This document shows, one piece after another, positions 22,612 through 30,257 of a stretch of DNA of 38,470 bases. The notes under the pieces were generated by a model that did not search any database, had not been told where the DNA came from, and saw nothing but the letters and a program-made list of their open reading frames with translations. The translations under genes were made by a program, and so were the position numbers. Source of the DNA: a virus. Positions within the stretch are counted from its first letter, which is position 1. Each line of letters begins with the position of its first letter. The stretch is from positions 1 to 38,470 of the IMG/VR virus record IMGVR_UViG_3300007735_000702; one strand, written 5' to 3'.

Positions 22612-24910
22612 GTTTGGGAAATAGAGCCTTTAGAGCAGGTACCAAAAGCCTTGGTGCCTTCACCGTACGGTCGGCAGGAGGGTCTAGTAACCAATGGCCA
22701 TGGCTATCTAGGTAACCTTCGTCTCGATACCAGGCCCTAAGCGCGTCATAGACGGTGCTGACAGGCACGCGGCCATCTTCTTGAGCTGATAACCCGATGG
22801 CATCACAAAATTCCCATAGGTGGCAGCCAGCACGGCGGACATCTTCCATCGCCTGCTTGCCGGAACTGTAATCAATGCCATCTGCAACACTTAAGGCTAA
22901 ACCTTCAAGCAACCAATTAAGAAAAGCAGGGCATATCATTTGCTGTATAAAATCAGGATCATCCTTTAATTTAGGGTCAGCTTGTATATGATTTGGCTGC
23001 GTTGGTGTGGCCATAAATGTTTTCTTAAATTTGAATACATGAAATCTAGTTTCAATTGCTACCTGGTCACCTGATAGGCTTGGGTCTTTATTTAAGTTAA
23101 AAACAAACAAAGCAGATGGCACAAATTGCGACTCTTGGATGCCTTTAAGTTCAAAAGATAACTCCTCGCCGCTTATAGCAGCTTTTAATGATTGCAGGTT
23201 ATCAATATGAACAAATTGCGAATTTTCACTACTCCAATTTACAGAAGCACCACGTAAAGAAGCGATAGGAAATTTACGGCCTTGATCGTATGTGCGGAAG
23301 TCGGCAAGGCTACAGGAAGTAAAATTACGACTGCCGAGGGTATCACGTAAAGCGGTGCGGATTGTATCTTTACCATTGGAGCCTTCACCTATCATTAAAA
23401 CAGCGCGTGGCCTGCCACGTGTGGCACGGTATTTGGATAGGTCTAAACCACTTCCTAGGATGCGCTGAAGGGTATCGAGGTCATTAGGGTCAACAGCTTC
23501 AAGAAGCCTAAACAAATGCTCAACGCTTGCATTAGGGTCATAATCATAATTAGTGATGTAGGTAAAGAATATATCTGATGAATGAGGCGTAAATGTATAT
23601 TGTAGCTTTTTATTAATCCAAGACCAGGTTACTACACCATTACGGCAATTTATAGCATTTTTAGGATTTACTTCAACTGGTGGCAATAAGCGCCGCATCC
23701 AGATTAATGCTTCATCTACATATTTAGCGCGTTTCCATGGATGTAAGGTTTCACTAGTTTTAGCGTCTATAACGTATAATGCAGATAAGAAGCAAGCTAA
23801 TTTAGGTGCAATTTCTTCATCAATATGTGGCTTGTAATGCGTGCCGTCCCAGCAATGAAGGATGTTATCAACACAAATCCATCTTTTAGCAGGATATTCA
23901 AATACATGTTCAACAACTAAATCAAGCCATTCTGTTGTTGCTTTATTGTATAGTTGCAGGTTAACAGTAGAATCTGGGTCAATTGCTTTTGATTGTGGGC
24001 GCAGTTGTATTATTTGCGCTGCTGGCCGCCAGCCGTAATGCCGTGCCCAATACCAAAAAGTATTAGCGTTTATTTGCTGGCCACCTGAATTAGCGATCGC
24101 GTATACATCTAACCATTGTGGGCTATGAGATTGCATTAAAGCAGCAGCTTGGTCAGAGTCACCTAATTCAGCAGCTAAAGCCCAAAGGATATTACGGTAG
24201 ATGTGATAGGTGCCAGTACCTGGGATGCGAGGTGGTATATGCTTTAGGGCATCATATATTTCATCAATTGAGCGTGCAGTTTGTTCTTTGTATATGCGTG
24301 CTGGTTGTTCATGTTGATAGTATTGCTCTGATGGTAGACAATCCTCAATTTGATTTACGGTGTAATGGTTATTAGTAAATGTAACGATTGAGCACATGTC
24401 GCCTAGTTTGCCATCACCACCAGCGTGATAGGTACCAGGTAAGCGCATAACACGCGCTGCATTTTTAATACTGCGGTCAGCATCAGCGTAATCTAATAAA
24501 CGTGATTGGATTAGTTCCCAATATTTGGGAGTAATAGGATCAGTTAAAACCCAATATGAATGTATTGATTTGCCGCCAGTTGATACTTGAACTGTAGGTT
24601 CAGGTAGGTTTAATTCTTTCCATGCTGTTAGTTGCCATTCTGTTGGGCGGTCATCCCATTCACAGAAAAAAGCACGGCATGTAGTAATTTCAACATCTTT
24701 ATCACCGCCATCATTAATTACTACGTATACACCACGGCCTTCATCTTGCCATTGTTGCATAACGCTACGTGATGGGGCACCTTTACGGCCAGCATCATTA
24801 GCTTTTTTAGGATTTAAGGCATGGTAGAAGGCACGAAGCCTGATGGTGCCAGCAGGTTTCCCTAACGCGTGCAAAAAGCGCCGCGCCTCATCGAAATCTA
24901 TTTGTTTCAC
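22544..24910 (-). CDS. Primase-helicase (RepB-like primase plus D5/P4-type SF3 helicase)
   Basis: This 788-aa protein has an N-terminal archaeo-eukaryotic primase-like half: CRAFFCEWDDRP, then PTVQVSTGGKSIHSYWVL, and NAARVMRLPGTYH near residue 160. The C-terminal half is a P4/D5 helicase: ICVDNILHCWDGTHY, INCRNGVVTW, the P-loop MIGEGSNGKDT (Lys514), LRGASVNWSSENSQF and LFVFNLNKDP. The P-loop has Asp515 where most have Ser/Thr, though Thr follows. It probably unwinds and primes at the adjacent iteron region and recruits host polymerase, as no phage polymerase is present. The start is a GTG overlapping the RHH gene stop (GTGA), so the two are co-translated. Confidence 0.85.
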   Translation of the reverse strand: MKQIDFDEARRFLHALGKPAGTIRLRAFYHALNPKKANDAGRKGAPSRSVMQQWQDEGRGVYVVINDGGDKDVEITTCRAFFCEWDDRPTEWQLTAWKELNLPEPTVQVSTGGKSIHSYWVLTDPITPKYWELIQSRLLDYADADRSIKNAARVMRLPGTYHAGGDGKLGDMCSIVTFTNNHYTVNQIEDCLPSEQYYQHEQPARIYKEQTARSIDEIYDALKHIPPRIPGTGTYHIYRNILWALAAELGDSDQAAALMQSHSPQWLDVYAIANSGGQQINANTFWYWARHYGWRPAAQIIQLRPQSKAIDPDSTVNLQLYNKATTEWLDLVVEHVFEYPAKRWICVDNILHCWDGTHYKPHIDEEIAPKLACFLSALYVIDAKTSETLHPWKRAKYVDEALIWMRRLLPPVEVNPKNAINCRNGVVTWSWINKKLQYTFTPHSSDIFFTYITNYDYDPNASVEHLFRLLEAVDPNDLDTLQRILGSGLDLSKYRATRGRPRAVLMIGEGSNGKDTIRTALRDTLGSRNFTSCSLADFRTYDQGRKFPIASLRGASVNWSSENSQFVHIDNLQSLKAAISGEELSFELKGIQESQFVPSALFVFNLNKDPSLSGDQVAIETRFHVFKFKKTFMATPTQPNHIQADPKLKDDPDFIQQMICPAFLNWLLEGLALSVADGIDYSSGKQAMEDVRRAGCHLWEFCDAIGLSAQEDGRVPVSTVYDALRAWYRDEGYLDSHGHWLLDPPADRTVKAPRLLVPALKALFPKLASERSVGRSRDRLIMGLALDT

Positions 24911-25062
24911 TTTGTTTCAGTAGCGTCGCGCTGTTGACGCATTGCCTCGTGTACTAATAACCGTAGAGCGGCTGAACGGGAAAGGCCCATGGGCTTGTAG
25001 CGATCAAGCCACGCAAGCTGCTCACGTGTGAATTGAACTGATAACGGGTGCGCAAGTTCCAT
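24907..25062 (-). CDS. Ribbon-helix-helix (Arc/CopG-like) regulator, 51 aa
   Basis: The frame begins MELAHPLSVQFTREQLAWLD and continues RYKPMGLSRSAALRLLVHEA, ending MRQQRDATETK. The plan is that of RHH repressors: one beta strand (PLSVQFT), helix A (REQLAWLDRYKP) and helix B (LSRSAALRLLVHEAMRQ). The stop overlaps the primase GTG, so it leads that operon. Its upstream region contains tandem 9-bp repeats 21 bp apart, a plausible operator for autoregulation. CopG-type proteins often pair with rep genes to control copy number, which suits this position. A weak TAGG precedes the ATG. Confidence 0.7.
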   Translation of the reverse strand: MELAHPLSVQFTREQLAWLDRYKPMGLSRSAALRLLVHEAMRQQRDATETK

Positions 25063-25125
25063 GCTGCCTAGCGGTCTACTTGCACAGCCTAGCGGGCCGT
25101 GCTAGTCTTGGCAAGCCCACCGCCC
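25063..25125. promoter_or_regulatory. Divergent promoter/operator between the primase and early operons
   Basis: Both strands carry sigma70-like hexamers with 17-bp spacing. Plus strand: TTGCAC (25080-25085) and TAGTCT (25103-25108). Minus strand: TTGCCA (25114-25109) and TAGGCT (25091-25086). Each -10 lies within or at the edge of the other's spacer, so the promoters would compete. A 9-mer GCCTAGCGG is repeated at 25066 and 25087, two helical turns apart, and CTAGC/GCTAG forms an inverted repeat across 25090-25105. The -10 boxes are imperfect, so promoter strength is uncertain. Confidence 0.45.
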
Positions 25126-25533
25126 ATGCGTATGGAGACCATGCCTTGCCCCGTTTGCGGGGAAGAAAGCCCATTTAAGTTAAGACCCGACACGCAGCAT
25201 CACGGTGAAATTCGCTGCGTTATACATGGTCATCGGTGGGTACCTAAGCCAACAGAATTAAAAACACCACGCCGGAAAGTAAATCCAGAGCTATTTAAGC
25301 TTGTGCCTGAGCCAATGCGTAATTATTGCTGGACATGCTTGCGTGACCGTGCATTACTTAAATCTTTGCAGCCGATGGTTCCACTTGAAGCACATCATAT
25401 TATTGAAGTAGACAACGGCGGCCCAGACGATAGAGACAACATTCAGATCGTATGTAAGGAGTGTCATTCAGGCATACACCGCACACGCGAAGCTTTTAAT
25501 CGTTATGGAGTATATACGGAGAATTACCCATGA
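25126..25533 (+). CDS. HNH endonuclease with zinc-ribbon N-terminus
   Basis: The protein has an N-terminal zinc ribbon start (MPCPVCGEESPFKL) and a C-terminal HNH domain: CWTCLRDRALL, VPLEAHHIIEVDNGGPDD, then DNIQIVCKECHSGIHRTR. These provide the metal-binding Cys pairs and the catalytic His-His with Asn. It leads the plus-strand early operon and overlaps the helicase gene by four bases (ATGA). I use ATG 25126; ATGs at 25132 and 25141 are alternatives, and the longer frame to GTG 25099 would run into the promoter. As first gene it may cut DNA during recombination or packaging, or be a free-standing homing nuclease. Confidence 0.8.
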   Translation: MRMETMPCPVCGEESPFKLRPDTQHHGEIRCVIHGHRWVPKPTELKTPRRKVNPELFKLVPEPMRNYCWTCLRDRALLKSLQPMVPLEAHHIIEVDNGGPDDRDNIQIVCKECHSGIHRTREAFNRYGVYTENYP

Positions 25534-27041
25534 ACCTCCGCCCTTACCAGCAGCAGCTAGTAACCGAGATACGCGGCCAGTACCAGCTCGGGCACCGCGC
25601 AGTGCTGGCGGTGCTAAGCACCGGAGCTGGCAAGACCGTCTGCTTCGCCCATATAGCCCAGGCTGCGGCCAAAAAAGGCAACCGGGTGCTCATCCTTGTC
25701 CACCGGCAGGAGCTGCTAGACCAAGCCAGCCGCGCAATGCCAGTGCCGCATGGGATTATTGCTGCTAACCGTGGCATGGATCTAAGCCATGCCGTGCAAG
25801 TTGCCAGCGTGCAAACCGTGGCCCGGAGGCTACATCTGCTGCCACGGGATTTCTTTCAGCTCATCGTGGTCGATGAGGCACACCATACCAGCGCTGGCAC
25901 ATGGGATAAAACGATCCAGCATTTCCATGCTGCAAAGCTGCTAGGTGTTACGGCTACACCTATTAGAGGTGATGGTCGCGGCTTGGGCGGTCATTACCAG
26001 GTAATGGTGGAAGGTCCTACAGCACAACAGCTAACGGATGATGGTTACCTAGCACCAGCCAAGGTGTTGGCACCACCTGGGTTCGATAGCGCCGGGCTGC
26101 GTAAGCGGATGGGTGATTTTGACACTAAAGATGCTGAGCAACGTGTCGGCACGATTATGGGCGATTGCGTAGGCCATTACCGCAAACACCTATCTGGGCA
26201 AACGGCGATCGCGTTTTGCTGCTCAGTTGCACATGCGGAGGCCACAGCGCGGCTGTTTCAGTCGGCTGGTATTGCTGCTGCCAGTATTGACGGCACGATG
26301 AGCAGCGAACGGCGCCGGGATTTGCTGAGCGAACTTGGCACCGGTCGGCTATCCATCCTCACCAGTTGCGCATTGATAGGAGAAGGCGTGGACGTGCCCT
26401 CGGTTGGCGGTTGCATCCTGCTGCGGCCTACCGCCAGCGTTGGCCTGCACCTACAGATGATCGGCCGATGCTTGCGCCCGCAAGATGGCAAACGTGCGGT
26501 GGTGCTGGATCATGTTGGCAATACATTACGGCTGGGCCACCATTTAGAGCCACGGGAGTGGAGCTTGGATGGCATCAAAAAGCAAACACGCGAGCAGGCG
26601 CCATCGGTGAAGGTATGCCCGCAATGTTTTGCGACTAGTCCAAGCCAGGCGCAGGTATGCAGCGATTGCGGCCATGTATTCCGCGCTGAGGTTAGGGAGT
26701 TGAAGGTGGTTGATGGTGAGTTGGTAGACATCGGATTGCCTACGGGCAATTTCAAGCATGGAGATCTTGTTAAAAACATAGTTAGTGGAGAAACATTTAG
26801 GATTCGCGGCCAGCAGCGACTATACGATGGCGATCCTTGCTATGACTGCGATAGCGGCGATGGAACAATGGCGCGAGTGTATGGAGAAAAAGTTTTAGAA
26901 CTTGTTTCACGCCCCGATCCGCGCCGCGAGCAAGGCAGTGCCCGCGACCTAGATGCCCTCCGCGAGCTAGCCAAGCAACGCGGCTACAAACCGGGCTGGG
27001 CTGAACGCGTTTACCAAGCAAGGTTGACAAGGGATAATTAA
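25530..27041 (+). CDS. SF2 DEAD/DEAH helicase, RadD-like
   Basis: This 503-aa helicase carries LRPYQQQLV at its start (Q-motif-like), Walker A STGAGKT (30-36), LVHRQELLDQA (motif Ia), VVDEAHH (DEAH at 115-118), GVTATPIR (motif III), the C-lobe LTSCALIGEGVDVPSVGGCI (motif V) and QMIGRCLRP (motif VI). A C4 zinc motif (CPQCFATSPSQAQVCSDC, about residue 370) follows, as in RadD/YejH. RadD-type proteins assist homologous recombination and branch migration, matching the exonuclease, Bet and SSB encoded downstream. Its last codons contain the -35 box of the next promoter. Confidence 0.85.
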   Translation: MNLRPYQQQLVTEIRGQYQLGHRAVLAVLSTGAGKTVCFAHIAQAAAKKGNRVLILVHRQELLDQASRAMPVPHGIIAANRGMDLSHAVQVASVQTVARRLHLLPRDFFQLIVVDEAHHTSAGTWDKTIQHFHAAKLLGVTATPIRGDGRGLGGHYQVMVEGPTAQQLTDDGYLAPAKVLAPPGFDSAGLRKRMGDFDTKDAEQRVGTIMGDCVGHYRKHLSGQTAIAFCCSVAHAEATARLFQSAGIAAASIDGTMSSERRRDLLSELGTGRLSILTSCALIGEGVDVPSVGGCILLRPTASVGLHLQMIGRCLRPQDGKRAVVLDHVGNTLRLGHHLEPREWSLDGIKKQTREQAPSVKVCPQCFATSPSQAQVCSDCGHVFRAEVRELKVVDGELVDIGLPTGNFKHGDLVKNIVSGETFRIRGQQRLYDGDPCYDCDSGDGTMARVYGEKVLELVSRPDPRREQGSARDLDALRELAKQRGYKPGWAERVYQARLTRDN

Positions 27042-27092
27042 GGTGTATGATTAAGGGACAGCAGGCAAGACCTGCACCCCAAACTAAGAATC
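27024..27092 (+). promoter_or_regulatory. Promoter-leader module P1
   Basis: TTGACA (27024-27029) and TATGAT (27046-27051) are separated by 16 bp. They are followed by GGGACA, a hairpin GCAGG-CAAGA-CCTGC (27061-27075), the string ACCCCAAAC and an ATG at 27093. The -35 box is part of the helicase's last codons. Module P2 at 27902-27971 repeats this layout almost base for base, which supports both. Confidence 0.75.
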
Positions 27093-27362
27093 ATGACCCG
27101 CACTTCAATCACCGATAACATGACTGCTGCCGAACTGGCGGCATGGAAAGCCAACAACCGCCGATCTTCTGGTGTTGTTGTGATCACACCCGCTACCAAA
27201 CCTGCTCGCAAAACCCAGCGCCAAGAATGGCAAGAGTTTCGCAATGAAACACTCGGCATGATTGAGGCCGCCAAGCGCCAAGGTCATTTCCACATCCTGC
27301 CCGAATTAATGCAGCGCTTGACTACTGCCAACACCATGCTCGCCAACCGTGCCATCAACTGA
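27093..27362 (+). CDS. Small protein of unknown function under P1
   Basis: This 89-aa protein begins MTRTSITDNMTAAELAAWKA, has a disordered basic segment (NRRSSGVVVITPATKPARKT) and a helical C-terminal half (WQEFRNETLGMIEAAKRQGH). It is preceded by a strong promoter-like module and followed within 10 nt by an intrinsic terminator, so it could be transcribed as its own short unit. No family recognised. Such strongly and separately expressed small basic proteins are often early host-takeover factors, but nothing here proves it. Confidence 0.65.
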   Translation: MTRTSITDNMTAAELAAWKANNRRSSGVVVITPATKPARKTQRQEWQEFRNETLGMIEAAKRQGHFHILPELMQRLTTANTMLANRAIN

Positions 27363-27371
27363 TCTGCAATC

Positions 27372-27393
27372 GGGGGCGCAAGCCCCCCTTTTT
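27372..27393 (+). terminator. Rho-independent terminator
   Basis: GGGGGC (27372-27377), a GCAA tetraloop and GCCCCC (27382-27387) form a six-pair G-C stem followed by C and five T. It lies ten bases beyond the stop of the 89-aa gene. Genes continue on the same strand, so it could terminate the P1 transcript or act as a partial attenuator for the downstream early genes. Confidence 0.9.
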
Positions 27394-27426
27394 GTTCCAC
27401 CTTGCGACGGCGCCCACCTGCTCAGC

Positions 27427-27576
27427 ATGGAAGAAGCCATGAACTTTTCTATTGGCTGCTTCAAGATGAACCATGACGGTTCTGGTTTGTGCGTAGTTTG
27501 GGAGCAACAAATCATGCACACTGGTGGCAGATACACCTATGTGAAATGGTGGGTGCCGGTGCCTAGTGCCATCTGA
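27427..27576 (+). CDS. 49-aa protein of unknown function
   Basis: The frame can be extended upstream to a GTG at 27349, but that would include the terminator hairpin, so I use the ATG at 27427. The product, MEEAMNFSIGCFKMNHDGSG followed by LCVVWEQQIMHTGGRYTYVK and ending WWVPVPSAI, is beta-rich with several Trp. It overlaps the VRR-NUC gene by 11 nt. No family recognised; no strong Shine-Dalgarno. Confidence 0.5.
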   Translation: MEEAMNFSIGCFKMNHDGSGLCVVWEQQIMHTGGRYTYVKWWVPVPSAI

Positions 27577-27919
27577 ACAGACAATCCAGCAGGAAATCCG
27601 CCTCGCCTGTAGCAAGGGTGACTGCCGCCTGTTCCGCAATAACACTGGCACGTTGGTGGACCGTAATGGTCGGCCGGTGCAGTTTGGGTTGTGCAAAGGC
27701 TCAGCCGACCTGATTGGTTGGACTAGCCGCACCATTACACCAGAGATGGTCGGCCAGCAGGTAGCAGTATTTACCAGCATCGAGGTAAAATCTGCCACCG
27801 GCAGGCTGCGGCCTGAACAACAAACATGGCTTGATGCAGTGCAAAAAGCAGGTGGCATCGCAGCCGTGGCCAGGAGTGTTGCAGATTGTGACAGACTAGG
27901 GTTGACAGGGGAGAACTAG
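27566..27919 (+). CDS. VRR-NUC domain nuclease
   Basis: This 117-aa protein spans a single VRR-NUC (PD-(D/E)XK) domain. It has an N-terminal helix EQTIQQEIRLACSK, LFRNNTGTLVDRNG, the first acid in CKGSADLIGW (Asp48), the catalytic IEVKSATGR (Glu73, Lys75) and the family mark RPEQQTWLDAVQKAGGIAAV. Stand-alone VRR-NUC proteins are frequent in phages and cut branched or flap DNA. With the RadD-like helicase and Bet annealase it could act as a Holliday-junction or replication-fork resolvase. The start is GTG. The final codons contain the -35 of P2. Confidence 0.85.
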   Translation: MPSEQTIQQEIRLACSKGDCRLFRNNTGTLVDRNGRPVQFGLCKGSADLIGWTSRTITPEMVGQQVAVFTSIEVKSATGRLRPEQQTWLDAVQKAGGIAAVARSVADCDRLGLTGEN

Positions 27920-27971
27920 GGTGTAGGATATGGGGACAGGAGGCGAGAGCTTCCACCCCAAACCGAGACCC
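27902..27971 (+). promoter_or_regulatory. Promoter-leader module P2
   Basis: TTGACA (27902-27907), 16 bp, TAGGAT (27924-27929), GGGGACA, a hairpin GGAGGC-GAGA-GCTTCC (27939-27954), then ACCCCAAAC and an ATG at 27972. The distances match P1. The second stem pair is C-G in P1 and G-C in P2, so sequence differs while pairing is kept, pointing to a selected RNA structure. Confidence 0.75.
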
Positions 27972-28148
27972 ATGAGCAACTATCAAGGCCGCTACACCCA
28001 AACAGTTCAAGGCGTTTACACCTTAATTGTTCGCGTTGAATCTGACGGTTATGAGCAGATTGTGAATGATTTCAAGGGCAAGCATTACACAACTATTGCA
28101 AGGGCTGAGCGTTCTGTTGCCAAGTATTTATCAAAACAAGGTTCTTAA
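27972..28148 (+). CDS. 58-aa protein of unknown function under P2
   Basis: The product begins MSNYQGRYTQTVQGVYTLIV and continues RVESDGYEQIVNDFKGKHYT, ending SVAKYLSKQGS. Two or three beta strands followed by an amphipathic C-terminal helix (TIARAERSVAKYL) suggest a small alpha/beta fold. The ATG at 27972 is chosen because an upstream in-frame extension would run through the leader hairpin and promoter. No family recognised; separate promoter control suggests an early regulatory role. Confidence 0.6.
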   Translation: MSNYQGRYTQTVQGVYTLIVRVESDGYEQIVNDFKGKHYTTIARAERSVAKYLSKQGS

Positions 28149-28161
28149 CCCCAACGCGGCC

Positions 28162-28186
28162 CGCCAGAGCCGCACCCAATCTGGCG
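28162..28186 (+). other. Intergenic hairpin before the membrane-HTH gene
   Basis: CGCCAGA (28162-28168) pairs with TCTGGCG (28180-28186) around an 11-nt loop. The alternative stem GCGGC/GCCGC (28156-28172) overlaps it, so two mutually exclusive hairpins are possible. No T-run follows, so it is not a standard terminator; an attenuator or RNA-processing site is possible. Confidence 0.35.
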
Positions 28187-28207
28187 CCACACATTACGAC
28201 CCCGACC

Positions 28208-28390
28208 ATGACTACAACAACTATTGCCTTATTGCTAGCACTGCTGCTTTTGCCAGTGTTAGTACTGCTATGGGCCACTGAAACCACACCACAACGTGTT
28301 AACCGGCTACGCCGTAATGGCTGGAGCCAGCAACGTATTGCAGACCACATGCAAATCAGCCGCTATCGCGTGCGGATGGTGTTGGCATGA
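28208..28390 (+). CDS. Membrane-anchored HTH micro-protein
   Basis: In 60 residues the product combines an N-terminal transmembrane helix (IALLLALLLLPVLVLLWA, about residues 6-23) with a complete helix-turn-helix (RLRRNGWSQQRIADHMQISR, about 33-52). The second part resembles resolvase- or Xre-type HTH motifs. A DNA-binding domain tethered to the membrane could link phage DNA to the cell envelope or sense membrane state. It overlaps the next gene by ATGA. The frame, composition and coupling support it as real; function unknown. Confidence 0.6.
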   Translation: MTTTTIALLLALLLLPVLVLLWATETTPQRVNRLRRNGWSQQRIADHMQISRYRVRMVLA

Positions 28391-28509
28391 CTAAATTAAA
28401 CATCGCAGCAGTAATTACATTGCTGCTCATGAGTTACGCACTGGGCTTTGTTGGTGGCCGCGATCAACAAAAACAATTGCCATGTCCTATCTATCAACTT
28501 AAGCAATGA
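28387..28509 (+). CDS. 40-aa single-span membrane protein
   Basis: The ATG overlaps the preceding stop (ATGA) and the stop overlaps the next ATG in the same manner. The product MTKLNIAAVITLLLMSYALG followed by FVGGRDQQKQLPCPIYQLKQ has one transmembrane helix at about residues 5-22 and a short polar tail with one Cys. The Ala/Cys arrangement is not a convincing lipobox. It directly follows another membrane micro-protein, so the two may act together. Function unknown. Confidence 0.55.
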   Translation: MTKLNIAAVITLLLMSYALGFVGGRDQQKQLPCPIYQLKQ

Positions 28510-28700
28510 CTGATTCTGACATTTACTGGACATTTGTATCCGCCAGCAAATATGGCGGATCTTTCTGGCAACGGTTAGCTGATGCTGGTTTAGCTGCTGA
28601 TGCACAAAACAAACGCCGGATACTAAATGAGTTCCATGAACTTATTGAACATTACGGCCCATCTAAAGGTTTACATCAACTATTGCGGAATCCTAAATGA
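28506..28700 (+). CDS. 64-aa protein of unknown function
   Basis: The product begins MTDSDIYWTFVSASKYGGSF and continues WQRLADAGLAADAQNKRRIL, with a C-terminal FHELIEHYGPSKGLHQLL. It is helical, with aromatic residues near the N-terminus. ATGA overlaps on both sides tie it to the micro-protein before it and the exonuclease after it. No family recognised; position suggests an accessory role in the recombination cassette. Confidence 0.6.
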   Translation: MTDSDIYWTFVSASKYGGSFWQRLADAGLAADAQNKRRILNEFHELIEHYGPSKGLHQLLRNPK

Positions 28701-29491
28701 CTGTTATTTCAAACGCAGAGTATCACGCTGACCCAGCCATTAGCGCTAGCCAGCTTAAGGAAATTGCCCGCAGCCCTTACCATTACTGGAAAAGGTTTGT
28801 TGACCCTGATCGGTCACCATCAGAACCAACCGCTGCTATGCGTTTTGGCTCCCTTGTGCATTGCGCGGTGCTGGAACCTAAGGAGTTGCTGCAACGTTAT
28901 GCCGTAGGCCCTGATAGACGCACTAAGGAGGGCAAGCTAGCGGCTGAGCGGATGCTGGCTGATGGCATCGAACCGGTTAGCGCTAGTGATTTTGAGCAGG
29001 CGTTATCAATGGCAGCGGCTGTACATAGCCACCAAACAGCAGGTCTATTGCTGGCTAATGGCCAGGCTGAGCAGTCGTTTTGGTGGGATGATGTGGCAAC
29101 CGGGCTGAGATGTAAATGTCGGCCTGATTGGTTTGATGGTGAACTAATTGTTGACCTTAAAACCTGCGTTGATGCTTCCGTGGCAGGGTTTGGCAAGGCG
29201 GTGGCTAATTTTGGCTACCAAATCCAAGCTTCTCACTACTTAGCAGGGACGTTGGCTAAGCGCTTTATTTTTATTGCAGTAGAAAAAACCTACCCATTTG
29301 CAGTTGGTGTTTATGAGCTAGATGCTGAGGCATTAGTTCATGGCAGCATCGCCCGCCATAATGCGCTGCAACGTATTCAGGATTGCCGGGCTATAGGCGA
29401 ATGGCCCGGCTATACCGATGGCATTCAAACGCTCCGCTTACCAGGCTGGGCATTAAAAGACAACACTTCCATTACATCAGAGGATTTCTAA
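28697..29491 (+). CDS. PD-(D/E)XK exonuclease, RecE-like
   Basis: This 264-aa nuclease starts [20 protein letters not shown], the opening of the exodeoxyribonuclease VIII/RecE-like family. It has [11 protein letters not shown] (His55), the catalytic acid in RCKCRPDWF (Asp144) and the core motif VDLKTC (Asp153, Lys155), followed by [20 protein letters not shown]. It should degrade one strand from double-strand ends to expose 3' tails for the Bet annealase encoded next (2-nt gap). It is similar in size to other phage RecE-like nucleases, much shorter than E. coli RecE. Confidence 0.85.
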   Translation: MTVISNAEYHADPAISASQLKEIARSPYHYWKRFVDPDRSPSEPTAAMRFGSLVHCAVLEPKELLQRYAVGPDRRTKEGKLAAERMLADGIEPVSASDFEQALSMAAAVHSHQTAGLLLANGQAEQSFWWDDVATGLRCKCRPDWFDGELIVDLKTCVDASVAGFGKAVANFGYQIQASHYLAGTLAKRFIFIAVEKTYPFAVGVYELDAEALVHGSIARHNALQRIQDCRAIGEWPGYTDGIQTLRLPGWALKDNTSITSEDF

Positions 29492-29492
29492 A

Positions 29493-30257
29493 ATGAGCGC
29501 CATTACACAGTGGACACAAGAGCAAACGCAACTAATCAGCAGCACCATTGCACCAGGTTGCACGCCAGATGAATTGAAGCTTTTTAGCTATGCGTGCCAA
29601 CGATCAGGTTTAGATCCGTTTTCAAAACAAATCTATGCCATCAAGCGCGGTGGCAAGATGTCGATCCAGGTGGGCATTGACGGCCTGCGCAGCATTGCCG
29701 AGCGTACCGGCCAGCTAGATGGCAGTGAAACCTATTGGTGCGGTGATGATGGGCAATGGGCTGATGTATGGCTAGCTAAGGCACCACCAGCAGCAGCAAA
29801 AACCATCATTTACCGCAAAGGTTGCGCTCATTCATTCGTAGGTGTGGCCCGCTTTGCCGATTACAACGCAGGGCAAGGGCTATGGAGCAAAATGCCTGCT
29901 GCAATGCTGGCCAAGTGCAGCGAGGCATTAGCGCTACGCAAGGCATTCCCGGCTGATATGTCCTCGCTGTATACAGCAGATGAGATGGAACAGGATGAGA
30001 CGGTAACCGTAACGGCAACACCTCCGCCAGCCTTAGCACCTGCCGCACTTGCTGGTGATGCCAAGGTGTTTGCTGCTGGTAAGGCAGCGATTGCTAAATG
30101 CAGCACGTTAGATGAGCTAGAAGCTGTTACTAAACGGCTAGAAGCACGCCAAAACGACCTTAGCCCCGAGCAATACCAGGAGTTATTACAGATGGCAGTA
30201 ACCCGCGAGGATGCTATGGAGGCCAAGCAAGAGGCTGACCCATTCGCTGATGACTGA
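29493..30257 (+). CDS. bet: Single-strand annealing protein, Bet (Red beta) family
   Basis: This 254-aa protein carries the family core: [47 protein letters not shown], then [20 protein letters not shown] and [15 protein letters not shown] (to about residue 165). The C-terminal third is a low-complexity linker with [10 protein letters not shown] and a helical, acidic end. It binds single strands exposed by the upstream exonuclease and anneals them, driving recombination-dependent replication and genome mosaicism. Upstream exonuclease and downstream SSB complete the classic cassette. Confidence 0.9.
   Translation: MSAITQWTQEQTQLISSTIAPGCTPDELKLFSYACQRSGLDPFSKQIYAIKRGGKMSIQVGIDGLRSIAERTGQLDGSETYWCGDDGQWADVWLAKAPPAAAKTIIYRKGCAHSFVGVARFADYNAGQGLWSKMPAAMLAKCSEALALRKAFPADMSSLYTADEMEQDETVTVTATPPPALAPAALAGDAKVFAAGKAAIAKCSTLDELEAVTKRLEARQNDLSPEQYQELLQMAVTREDAMEAKQEADPFADD

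Noticed and set aside
24093-26212. HIP1 octamer GCGATCGC at 24093 and 26205 as proof of a cyanobacterial host
   Set aside because: Two copies are only a few times the random expectation; kept as weak support but not as a finding.
25544-27274. Minus-strand ORFs opposite the RadD-like helicase
   Set aside because: Helicase motifs on the plus strand are complete and continuous, so these are shadow frames.
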